Below, in pieces: positions 37,492 to 45,972 of a stretch of 64,000 nucleotides of DNA (its first letter is position 1; each line of letters opens with the position of its first letter). Origin of the DNA: Candidatus Syntrophosphaera thermopropionivorans. GTDB lineage: Bacteria; Cloacimonadota; Cloacimonadia; Cloacimonadales; Cloacimonadaceae. The stretch lies in NCBI RefSeq assembly GCF_004353895.1, contig NZ_SMOG01000003.1:37975-101974 (forward strand), written 5' to 3'. A program made the position numbers and the translations under genes. The notes beneath the pieces are model-generated. The model saw nothing but the letters and a program-made list of their open reading frames with translations. It did no database searches and had not been told where the DNA came from.

Positions 37492-39327
37492 TTACTCTAC
37501 TGTCACACTTTTTGCCAGATTACGCGGCTGGTCTACATCCACTCCTTTTAAATCTGCTACATAATAAGCTAATAATTGTAGTGGTATCACAGTAAGCAGA
37601 GGTTGTAAATCCTGTAAAGTTGAAGGCAGATAAATAACACTTTCGGAAATCTTTTCTAAATCTTTATTTCCTTCGTTGGTTATAGTAATTAAGCGAGCTT
37701 TACGAGAATGCACTTCTTCCAAATTATTATGAATCTTATCATATAAAGGGTCATTAGTTGCAATAGCAACAACGGGCATTTCTTCATCAACCAGAGCGAT
37801 AGGTCCGTGTTTCATTTCTGCCGCTGCATAACCTTCTGCATGAATATAGGATATTTCTTTAAGTTTCAAGGCTCCTTCCAGTGCTACAGGATAATTTATA
37901 CCTCTACCCAGATACATAGCATTGCGTGCATCCTTGATAGTTTCTGCAATCTGACGGATATATTCACTTTGCTTTAGGATACTATCAATTTTAGAAGGGA
38001 TGGTTTGTAATTCACGGATGTATTCCATACCTTGAAGAGAGGAAAGATTTCTCTGTCTTCCAAGTAAAATTGCCAGTAAGAAGAGAATAGTAACCTGAGA
38101 AGTAAAGGCTTTTGTGGAAGCAACTCCAATTTCACTTCCAGCATGGATATACGAACCTCCATTACTTTCTCGGGCTACGGAACTACCCACCACATTGGTG
38201 ATACCAAAGACCTTAGCTCCTTTGGATTGTGCTTCTCTTAAGGCAGCAAGAGTATCTGCTGTTTCTCCTGATTGACTTATAACGAATATCAAAGTATGCT
38301 CCTGAATAATAGGATTGCGATAGCGATATTCAGAAGCATATTCCACCTGTACAGGAATTCTCGCTAAATCTTCTATCATATACTTCCCTATAAGAGCAGC
38401 ATGATAGGAAGTTCCACACCCAACCAGATGAATTTGTTCAATTTTGCTTATATCTTTAGGTGTAAGCTTTAATCCACCTAATCTGGCATTACCACTGGTT
38501 TCATCAATTCTTCCACGGAAAGCATTTTCCACCGTCGTTGGTTGTTCAAAGATTTCTTTAAGCATAAAGTGCTTATAAGGTCCCTTATCAATGGCTGAAA
38601 TATCCCAATCAACAGTAGAAACTTCCGGTTCAATCTTTTCTCTAAGACCATTGGTGATATCAAAATGATCTTTTTGCAGAATGCATAATTCATCATCTTG
38701 AAGATAAAAAACTCTTTTGGTGTGAATTACAATGGCAGAAACATCACTGGATATAAAATGTTCGTTTTCTCCTATTCCAACAATGAGAGGAGAGCCCTTT
38801 CGGATTGCCAGTATTTTATCTGGTTCATCTTCACATAAAATTACAAGTCCATAGGTGCCTTCAACTTTGGATAAAGCAGCTCTAATGGCATCTTCCAGAG
38901 TAGGTTCCGATTTTCTATATTGCTCAATCAGATGCGCTATAACTTCTGTATCAGTCTCACTACGGAAAGTGTGTCCCAGTTCTATCAGTTGCTTTTTTAA
39001 AGGATTATAATTTTCAATGATTCCATTATGCACAATCGCTATTTTGCCGTGACAATCAATTTGAGGATGAGCATTAACTTCACTGGGTTCTCCATGAGTT
39101 GCCCATCTGGTGTGAGCTATAGCAACATTACCAGAACATTGATTTGGCTCGGGTAAAGAGCGTTCCAGGTCTACAATCTTACCCTGTTTCTTGTAAATTT
39201 GAAGTTTGTTATTATGAATAATGGCACAACCAGCACTATCACATCCAAGATATTCCAGACGTTTTAAAGCTTCAATAACTATGGGCAAAGCATTCCTTTG
39301 TCCAATATACCCAACAATATTGCTCAT
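37492..39327 (-). CDS. glmS: Glutamine--fructose-6-phosphate aminotransferase lacking the catalytic cysteine
   Basis: It makes glucosamine-6-phosphate for peptidoglycan and LPS. The 611-residue protein aligns with GlmS along its length, including two SIS domains and the C-terminal QPRNLAKSVTVE with the Schiff-base Lys. The glutaminase half keeps HTRWATHGEPSEVNAHP, HNGIIENY and SETDTEVIAHL. The N-terminal nucleophile is missing, however: the protein starts Met-Ser-Asn-Ile-Val-Gly, where GlmS has Met-Cys-Gly-Ile-Val-Gly. Counting without gaps, Arg26 is Leu and Tyr28 is Cys (EYLGCDSAG). The ATG has an ideal AGGAGG seven bases upstream, so a wrong start does not explain it. The enzyme may use free ammonia. 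It overlaps the ABC permease gene by 4 bp. Confidence 0.93.
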   Translation of the reverse strand: MSNIVGYIGQRNALPIVIEALKRLEYLGCDSAGCAIIHNNKLQIYKKQGKIVDLERSLPEPNQCSGNVAIAHTRWATHGEPSEVNAHPQIDCHGKIAIVHNGIIENYNPLKKQLIELGHTFRSETDTEVIAHLIEQYRKSEPTLEDAIRAALSKVEGTYGLVILCEDEPDKILAIRKGSPLIVGIGENEHFISSDVSAIVIHTKRVFYLQDDELCILQKDHFDITNGLREKIEPEVSTVDWDISAIDKGPYKHFMLKEIFEQPTTVENAFRGRIDETSGNARLGGLKLTPKDISKIEQIHLVGCGTSYHAALIGKYMIEDLARIPVQVEYASEYRYRNPIIQEHTLIFVISQSGETADTLAALREAQSKGAKVFGITNVVGSSVARESNGGSYIHAGSEIGVASTKAFTSQVTILFLLAILLGRQRNLSSLQGMEYIRELQTIPSKIDSILKQSEYIRQIAETIKDARNAMYLGRGINYPVALEGALKLKEISYIHAEGYAAAEMKHGPIALVDEEMPVVAIATNDPLYDKIHNNLEEVHSRKARLITITNEGNKDLEKISESVIYLPSTLQDLQPLLTVIPLQLLAYYVADLKGVDVDQPRNLAKSVTVE

Positions 39328-41342
39328 AATTGAACCTCCTTTGAGACGGTTATTTTATTAAATACCTTCATTGATATAATAAATATAAAGATGGCTGGAA
39401 GAATAACCCAGTATTTTAAGTTTTCACCATCCTGAATAAAAATCTTCATCCAATTCTGTTCACCAAAGGTAGTAATCACTACTGCCAGAGTGTTATTGAT
39501 TATATGAAAGAACATACTATTTACGATAGAACCTGTCCGCATAGCTAAATATCCCAAGAGGATTCCTAAAAGCAGCACCGGGAGAAAGCGGAAAGGGTCT
39601 AAATGAAAAACAGCAAAAAGAATAGCTGTAGTGATTATAGGATACCAAAAATGCTTTTGCTCAAAGAAACGCATCAGAAAGCCACGAAAAAGTATCTCTT
39701 CACATATTCCAGGAATCAGTGCTATTACTATAAACAATTCCCAGAATGAGATATCCTGCGTAAAGATACGAGACATAGCTTCAATATATTCTTGTGGGAA
39801 GGGAAAGATATGATTTATCACTTGAGCAATAATGCTCACTATCGTGGAAGCAGATATAGCAATGAAAGGAATTATTGCTAGTTCCTTAGCTTTAGGTGGG
39901 TTAAGTCGCAATATTTCAGCAGGTTTGTATTTTCCCAGTCGTAGAACTATTAAAACTGGAAATAAGATTAAAATCAGTTCGGATTGTATCAACCCATTGA
40001 CTAAATCTGCTGTTTGCCATTTTCCTCCAAGATAATAGAGAGCTACCAGCGCAAGGCAGAAATACACTATCCCATAAAATGGAGAGAAGAAGGTGCGTTT
40101 ATTCTTTATTTTAATTTTACCACCTTCTTCCTGTGTGCGGAAGAGAACTGATTCAGTATTGAATAATTTCACCGTTATCCAGATGGCAATCACATCCAGA
40201 ACGAGAGTTGAACCAATAGTCAAAAGCAGGTGTGAAAGTTGATAATTCCCAATTAATACAGCTTTGAAGAGTAAAGCTATGTTTATTATCGGAGCCAAAG
40301 CCAGAACATTATTTATTTCTATCGTTGGAAGAAAGCTAACCATTCCCAAAAGCATTGCTATTATCATTATAGGTTGCTCATAGGTTCTTGCTTCTTTCAT
40401 ATTGCGAGAAAAGGTGGAAATAGAGAGTAAAATAGCAGCAAAGAGCGTTGCCAGAGGTATCATTGCCAGAAGTAAAATCAAAAAGGAATTGATTGGCATT
40501 TGAATACCCTCCAAATCCAATCCTGTTTGAGAAAGCATATATTGAATGGAAAAACTTATACTAACCAGATTGATTACAACATTAACCATTGCCATAGTAA
40601 CAATAGTGAGATATTTCCCCAGAACAATTTCCCCACGAGAAACAGAAGAGACCAGCAAAGTCTCCAGAGTTTGTCGTTCTTTTTCTCCTGCAACGAGGTC
40701 TGCTGCCACCACAGAAGCACCAGTTATTAGAAGAAGTATCATTAAGTAGGGAAGCATAGCTCCCAGAACACTTCCCATCTTTTTCTCAGCAGTGGATGTA
40801 TCTATCGGTTTAATTTCCAGAGGTTTAAGGGTCTGCTGGTCTATATGCAAAGCTTCTAATCTTTGAGCAGTAATCTTTTGTGAGGTCTCCAATAATCTAT
40901 TTTCCAGTTTATGATAGACCATCATACCTTTTTCTCCAGAGCCATCATAGCGAATAGATACTATTAAGACAGGCTCTTGCAAGACATTCAGGGAATCTTT
41001 AACGGTCACAATAGCATCAATTTCACCTTCTTGATAAAGCTTTTCCATCGCTGGTGGTGCAGGAATAATGCTGAAATTTTCTATTTTCTTCAAGTCTTCA
41101 TAGATTGAATCCCTGATTGCTAAAGTTTCAGGAGTACGAAAAGATAGGCTATCCTGAAAAGCTATAGTAGCACCTCTCTTTTCCAGAACATCAACTTGAC
41201 GACTCATAATCGCACTGAAACCAACAAAAAGCAAGGGATAGAGAATTACTGGTAAAATTATAGTGGTAAACAGGGTGCGTTTATCTCTAAACAGTTCCAG
41301 CATTTCTTTTTTATATATGACAATCGCTTTTTTAAAATTCAT
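39324..41342 (-). CDS. ABC-2 permease fused to a CPBP intramembrane protease
   Basis: A 672-residue membrane protein in two parts. Residues 1-400 are a NatB-like ABC-2 permease: a TM helix after RDKRTLFTTIILP, a large extracytoplasmic loop, then the GEKERQTLETLLVSSVSR coupling motif and five further helices. Residues ~430-672 are a CPBP/CAAX-type protease with EExxxR in CEEILFRG (near 545), a His in FHLDPF and another in FHIINN. The ATPase gene lies upstream and overlaps by 11 bp, so the two form a NatAB-like exporter. The 4-bp overlap with glmS downstream ties it to the cell-wall precursor gene. The substrate is unknown. Confidence 0.9.
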   Translation of the reverse strand: MNFKKAIVIYKKEMLELFRDKRTLFTTIILPVILYPLLFVGFSAIMSRQVDVLEKRGATIAFQDSLSFRTPETLAIRDSIYEDLKKIENFSIIPAPPAMEKLYQEGEIDAIVTVKDSLNVLQEPVLIVSIRYDGSGEKGMMVYHKLENRLLETSQKITAQRLEALHIDQQTLKPLEIKPIDTSTAEKKMGSVLGAMLPYLMILLLITGASVVAADLVAGEKERQTLETLLVSSVSRGEIVLGKYLTIVTMAMVNVVINLVSISFSIQYMLSQTGLDLEGIQMPINSFLILLLAMIPLATLFAAILLSISTFSRNMKEARTYEQPIMIIAMLLGMVSFLPTIEINNVLALAPIINIALLFKAVLIGNYQLSHLLLTIGSTLVLDVIAIWITVKLFNTESVLFRTQEEGGKIKIKNKRTFFSPFYGIVYFCLALVALYYLGGKWQTADLVNGLIQSELILILFPVLIVLRLGKYKPAEILRLNPPKAKELAIIPFIAISASTIVSIIAQVINHIFPFPQEYIEAMSRIFTQDISFWELFIVIALIPGICEEILFRGFLMRFFEQKHFWYPIITTAILFAVFHLDPFRFLPVLLLGILLGYLAMRTGSIVNSMFFHIINNTLAVVITTFGEQNWMKIFIQDGENLKYWVILPAIFIFIISMKVFNKITVSKEVQL

Positions 41343-42099
41343 TCGCAGCTACCTTCAATTCTCCATTAGCTTGATTGATGTAATAGATAAAGATATCATC
41401 AAGGTCAGAAAGATTAGTCTCTTCCCTCATTTCTACTAATGAACCCTGTTTTAGAACTCTGCCCTTATGTATCATTACAATTCTATCAGCTAATCTTTCG
41501 GCTTCGCGCATTATGTGCGTGGAAAAAAGAACACATTTACCCTGATTCCTACAATCTCTGATGAATGAAACTATATTTCTGGAAGTTAGAATATCCAATC
41601 CTGCTGTGGGTTCATCAAATATCATCACCGGTGGATTATGGATAATAGAACGTGCAATGGAAACCTTTTGTTTCATACCACTGGAAAGAAATTCTATCTT
41701 TTTATCCAGAAATTCATTCATATCCAGAATCTCAGACATCTCTCTGATTCTATGTTCTATCATTCCTTCAGGAACTCCATAGAGTCTACCAAAATAAGTG
41801 ATAAATTCCCGGGGAGTTAACCTTTGATATAAACCAGTATCACCAGAGAGAAAACCTAAATTTTCTCTAACTTTATCTGCTTCAGTTACAACATCATATC
41901 CTTCAACTTCAGCTTTTCCTGAATCAGGTTTAAATATGGTAGAAAGTATGCGCATAGTAGTAGTTTTGCCCGCTCCATTAACTCCTAAAAGACAGACTAT
42001 CTCATTATTTGAGGCATCAAATGTGACCTCATCTACAGCACGAAAACTCGTTCCATCCTTTTGTATGAATTCCTTTACCAAAGACTGGACTTTTATCAT
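41332..42099 (-). CDS. ABC transporter ATP-binding protein (NatA-like)
   Basis: A 255-residue ATPase subunit with Walker A GVNGAGKTT (~38-46), signature LSSGMKQKVSIARSI, Walker B VMIFDEPTAGLD and the switch His in STHIM. It belongs to the DrrA/NatA type that pairs with ABC-2 permeases, and its partner is the fused permease next to it (11-bp overlap). The ATG at 42099 has AGGA five bases upstream; a reading from 42147 adds 16 residues without family support. A TTGACA box lies at 42163-42158. Substrate (ion, lipid or peptide) is not evident. Confidence 0.93.
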   Translation of the reverse strand: MIKVQSLVKEFIQKDGTSFRAVDEVTFDASNNEIVCLLGVNGAGKTTTMRILSTIFKPDSGKAEVEGYDVVTEADKVRENLGFLSGDTGLYQRLTPREFITYFGRLYGVPEGMIEHRIREMSEILDMNEFLDKKIEFLSSGMKQKVSIARSIIHNPPVMIFDEPTAGLDILTSRNIVSFIRDCRNQGKCVLFSTHIMREAERLADRIVMIHKGRVLKQGSLVEMREETNLSDLDDIFIYYINQANGELKVAANEF

Positions 42100-42817
42100 T
42101 AGTATCCTTTTACCATACTTTTTTATTAGTGTTAAAGAAATTAGCATACACTACTAATGTCAAGTTTTTCTCATATATCTTATTTTCCTCTTCTCTAAAA
42201 ATCTAAGATAAATAGTATACAGAGATAATGAAAATAGACAAATAGTTAGATTAATTTATTGATTATCATAATATTATGAGATAATAGATAATCTTTCCAG
42301 TTCATTATTTATTATTGAAAACAATGTTCCTGTTCATATATTAATAATTTTGCTTATCTTGTATCTTACCTCTAAAAAGATAACCACCTTATGTCCAGCT
42401 TATGTCCAGCTTATGTCCAGCTCATGTCCGAAATCGGTCATAAGTTATACTTTTATAAAAGATAAAGTATCCATCTGTAAACAAAGAAGAAAAATCCACA
42501 CAAAAACCAAAGCTGGATTTTATAATAATAAATGAATCTAAGGGCAACAAGTATTGGATATTTTCCTAAGAGGATGGACTTTTAATTTATTAGAAATAAA
42601 TCTGTTTGTGCATAAAGAAGTCTGGAACTTATTTTTTCTGTTATAATTTTGAATTGCAGTCAATAATAAGAACAAAAATAGAAGGAAAAGCTTGACTAAA
42701 AAGTATACATATAAAAAGGTAGTAATAGTAAATATAGAGCGCTGTAAGGACCAGCAAAAATAGATAAAGCGAGATAATCAATCATCCCATCACTATAGGA
42801 AGTGAGGAATATCCATT
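42100..42817. other. Non-coding spacer between divergent transporter and methyltransferase genes
   Basis: About 720 bp without a credible gene. It contains the TTGACA box of the ABC operon (42163-42158) and the second copy of the 11-bp tandem repeat element (42387-42450). The rest is AT-rich. A start region with GAGG ten bases before the methyltransferase ATG ends it. A short open frame at 42350-42535 crosses the repeat and looks accidental. Confidence 0.6.
42387..42450. repeat. 11-bp tandem repeat element (copy 2, opposite orientation)
   Basis: Four head-to-tail units of the type AGCTTATGTCC: a partial unit at 42387-42396, full units at 42397-42407 and 42408-42418, and AGCTCATGTCC at 42419-42429. 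A short imperfect palindrome (ATGTCCG...CGGTCAT) and TAAGTTAT follow. It is the reverse complement of the element at 14342-14408, including its flanking palindrome. Confidence 0.75.
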
Positions 42818-43567
42818 ATGAGAGACCCATTCAGTATACTTAACACCCTGGAAGCTGCTTATGTTTTGGATGTAGCTACAGGAAGAGGTGACTTCATTAA
42901 CATATTAAGAGACAATCTAAAATCTTATGTTAAGATAATAGGTGTAGATGCATCGGACAAAAATGTTGACCGTGCCCAAAAGCTTTTCCCCGAAAATGAT
43001 ATAGAAATATATCAGATGAATCTGGGAGCATTACGTTTGGATGACAATAGTTTTGATCTGGTAACTATCGCAGATTCCTTGCATCACCTTGACAATCTGG
43101 AAGCAGTATTTTCTGAAATGATGCGTGTATTAAAACCAGGTGGTTCTTTATTAGTGATAGAAATGTATAGTGATGGAGACCAAACTGAAGCACAAAAAAC
43201 TCATATTATGCTTCATAACTGGTTAGCAGCAATTGATCGTAAGATGGGTGTATTTCATAATAATATTTATCCCCGGGAAGAGATTCTTTCTTTAGTGAAC
43301 AAACTTGGATTGGATGAATTGATTATTGATGATTTTTACTACCCTGTAGACAATCCTAAAGATACCAAAAATTGCGAATCTTTAAAGAAAACCTGTCAGG
43401 AATCCTTTAAACGTTTGGAATCCTTAGAAGACAATGAAGAGCTTATAGCTGAAGGAAATTCCTTATTAGATCGTATCAATAGGATAGGATGTGCCTCTGC
43501 AAGTAAACTACTTATAATGGGGAAAAAACCCCTTAGCAATAAAAAAGAAAATCACAAGGAGAAATAA
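42818..43567 (+). CDS. Class I SAM-dependent methyltransferase
   Basis: A 249-residue Rossmann-fold methyltransferase. Motif I is LDVATGRGDF (17-26), an acidic residue ends the second strand (GVDAS), motif IV is LVTIADSLHHLDN, and VLKPGGSLLVIEM forms the post-IV strand. This is the UbiE/Methyltransf_11 type. The N-terminus is short for the family. The substrate cannot be told. Its stop codon directly touches the rho start (TAA-ATG), so the two genes are co-translated, an uncommon partner for rho. Confidence 0.85.
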   Translation: MRDPFSILNTLEAAYVLDVATGRGDFINILRDNLKSYVKIIGVDASDKNVDRAQKLFPENDIEIYQMNLGALRLDDNSFDLVTIADSLHHLDNLEAVFSEMMRVLKPGGSLLVIEMYSDGDQTEAQKTHIMLHNWLAAIDRKMGVFHNNIYPREEILSLVNKLGLDELIIDDFYYPVDNPKDTKNCESLKKTCQESFKRLESLEDNEELIAEGNSLLDRINRIGCASASKLLIMGKKPLSNKKENHKEK

Positions 43568-44827
43568 ATGCCTATAGAAGAAAATCTATTTGAAATGTCG
43601 CAATTACAACTTACACGTTTAGCTAAAAAATTAGAAATTCCTGGTTACAGTCAATTAAAAGGTAAAGACCTGGTGTTTAAAATATTAGAATTTCAAGCAG
43701 CACAGGAAGGTCTTGCTTTTGTTACCGGATGTTTAGAGATAACTGATGATGGCTTTGGTTTTCTGCGTTTCCCAGAAAACAACTATCTTCAAGGTAAAGA
43801 TGATGTCTATGTGTCTCAGACTCAGATACGAAGATTTGGTTTGAAAACAGGTCATATGGTTTCCGGACCAGTTCGTTCCCCCAAGGAAGGTGAAAAATAT
43901 TATGCACTTCTAAGAGTTGAAGCAGTAAATGGTATGTCCCCTGATTCTGTCCAAAATCTACGTTCCTGGGACGAACTTACCCCCTACTATCCAACTGAAC
44001 GCTTGAACCTGGAATTTGACCCACATAACTATTCAACTCGTATCATAAATCTTTTTACTCCTATTGGAAAAGGACAAAGGGGCTTAATTGTCGCTGCACC
44101 TCGTACAGGAAAGACCACTTTATTACAAAATACTGCTAATGCTATTTTGACCAATCATCCCGAGGTTCATTTAATTGTGTTATTGGTTGATGAACGTCCT
44201 GAAGAAGTTACTGAAATGAAAAAGATTCTTAAACCAGGAAATCGTGAAGTGATAAGCTCTACCTTTGATGAATCACCCAAAAACCATGCTGCAGTAAGTG
44301 AAATGGTTCTGGAAAAAGCTAAAAGAATGATTGAATTGGGTCAGGATGTTGTTATAGTATTAGATAGTATCACTCGTCTGGCTCGTGCTTATAATAACAT
44401 AACTCCCTCCAGCGGAAAAGTTCTTAGTGGTGGAATTGATGCTAATGGATTGATAAAACCAAAAAAATTCTTCGGTGCAGCCAGAAATACAGAAGAAGCT
44501 GGTTCTTTGACTATAATTGCCACTGCACTAATAGATACTGGTTCCAAAATGGACCAGGTTATCTTTGAAGAGTTTAAAGGTACAGGTAATATGGAACTGG
44601 TGCTGGATAGAACTATTTCTGATATGCGACTTTATCCTGCTATTGATTTGGTAAAAAGTGGAACCAGAAGAGAAGAACTGCTCCTAACTAAAAATGAATT
44701 GAATCGGATGTATGTGCTGCGTCAATATTTAAAGACATTAAGTCCTGTCCAAGCGATTGAAACTTTACGTAAGAAGATGCAAGCCACCAGTACCAATGCA
44801 GAACTATTGAACTCTATGAGCAATTAA
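43568..44827 (+). CDS. rho: Transcription termination factor Rho
   Basis: A hexameric RNA-dependent ATPase that ends transcription. The 419-residue protein has an N-terminal Rho-N helix bundle (1-45), an RNA-binding OSB domain (50-125: [31 protein letters not shown]), Walker A APRTGKTT near 178, [27 protein letters not shown] and the Q/R-loop [20 protein letters not shown]. Length is standard and there is no large insertion. AAGGAG precedes the ATG, although the previous stop codon is directly adjacent. Confidence 0.97.
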   Translation: MPIEENLFEMSQLQLTRLAKKLEIPGYSQLKGKDLVFKILEFQAAQEGLAFVTGCLEITDDGFGFLRFPENNYLQGKDDVYVSQTQIRRFGLKTGHMVSGPVRSPKEGEKYYALLRVEAVNGMSPDSVQNLRSWDELTPYYPTERLNLEFDPHNYSTRIINLFTPIGKGQRGLIVAAPRTGKTTLLQNTANAILTNHPEVHLIVLLVDERPEEVTEMKKILKPGNREVISSTFDESPKNHAAVSEMVLEKAKRMIELGQDVVIVLDSITRLARAYNNITPSSGKVLSGGIDANGLIKPKKFFGAARNTEEAGSLTIIATALIDTGSKMDQVIFEEFKGTGNMELVLDRTISDMRLYPAIDLVKSGTRREELLLTKNELNRMYVLRQYLKTLSPVQAIETLRKKMQATSTNAELLNSMSN

Positions 44828-44848
44828 AATAGATAATTGTGATGTTCT

Positions 44849-45967
44849 ATGCCCTATAAACTAAGGGTATTTCTACTAACTGCCTTACTAATTGCTTTGC
44901 CCTTAATGGGATACTCAGCAGGATTAAGCAAAGATTTCCAGATTCTGGAAAATAAGTTTCAGCAAGGTGATATTGCTGGAATATCTTCTCTACTCCCCAC
45001 TGCCAAAGCTAATAATGATGAAGATAGGGCACTACAACTATATCTTTCAGCAATGCTGAAAAAGACAGAGAATGAAACCATCTCCTCACTACAACAAGCA
45101 GCAAATTTATATCCCAAAACCTATTATGGACAGATGAGCATACTGGAACTGGCTAAATATCACATTCTGAAAAGAGAAATAAATCAAGCTGAAGAACTTT
45201 TACATAAAATTACCAATGTTCAACTCATAGAAAAATTCTATTGGTTAGCATATTGTGCTGATTCAAAGAGTAATTACGATAAGGCAATATCCTATAGTGA
45301 AAATTACCTTAGAATGACATCAGATAATAAATATTTGGAAAATACTTACTACATAATTGCAAATGCATATAGAAAACAGGGTAAATATCAAAGTGCAATC
45401 ACTACCCTGGAAAAGTTAAAAAAGATAGAAGGCTATCCTAAAAATGAGCAATATTTCTATTATCAATTAGGGTATTGTTATCAACTTTTGGGAAATGTAG
45501 CCGATGCCTATCAAAACTATAAAAAAGCCTTTGAATTGAATCATAATTCACCTCTGGCATTTATGGCAGAAGACAAACTATTTGAGCTTCGTAATCGTTA
45601 TAATCCATCCTTAGATCTATCTTTCCTTTATCCTTATACAACTCTGGATATTCCAGGACTAATCCAACCAGAAATAACAATTCCTCCAGCGGCTTCAATA
45701 ATACAGGATTTGCCACTTAAACTGGAAAATAGACCTGAAACAGGTTATTATGTTCAGATAGGTTGTTTTAGTTCTGAAGCCAACGCTCGTAAAAGAACAG
45801 AAGAAATTCGTGGTCTCAATATCTCTGCTATATATTTTGAGGATAAGAATAAGAAGAATACTCCCTGGGTTGTTGCCAGCGGTCCTTATTCTTCCATAAC
45901 GGAAGCAGAAACTTTAAAAAGTATTCTGGCTCAAAAATCTGTGGATAGTTTTATCACCAGATACTAA
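44849..45967 (+). CDS. Exported TPR and SPOR-domain protein
   Basis: A 372-residue protein with a signal peptide (residues ~5-24, ending near GYSAG), a helical TPR-like region (30-240, several Tyr/Ala-spaced pairs such as NTYYIIANAYRKQGKYQSAITTL), a Pro-rich linker, and a C-terminal SPOR domain (~297-372: GYYVQIGCFSSEANARKR...VVASGPYSS). SPOR domains bind denuded peptidoglycan at the division septum. The protein is thus periplasmic and may act in septal wall remodelling or as a YbgF/CpoB-like scaffold. It starts 21 bp after rho and ends 5 bp before mutS. Confidence 0.88.
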   Translation: MPYKLRVFLLTALLIALPLMGYSAGLSKDFQILENKFQQGDIAGISSLLPTAKANNDEDRALQLYLSAMLKKTENETISSLQQAANLYPKTYYGQMSILELAKYHILKREINQAEELLHKITNVQLIEKFYWLAYCADSKSNYDKAISYSENYLRMTSDNKYLENTYYIIANAYRKQGKYQSAITTLEKLKKIEGYPKNEQYFYYQLGYCYQLLGNVADAYQNYKKAFELNHNSPLAFMAEDKLFELRNRYNPSLDLSFLYPYTTLDIPGLIQPEITIPPAASIIQDLPLKLENRPETGYYVQIGCFSSEANARKRTEEIRGLNISAIYFEDKNKKNTPWVVASGPYSSITEAETLKSILAQKSVDSFITRY

Positions 45968-45972
45968 TAAAG

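Noticed and set aside
42387..42450. Possible CRISPR array
   Set aside because: The repeats are 11 bp and directly adjacent with no spacers, and no cas gene is present. It is a short tandem repeat.
42350..42535. A 61-residue open frame on the plus strand
   Set aside because: It runs through the tandem repeat, has no SD, and its residues look like translated repeat.
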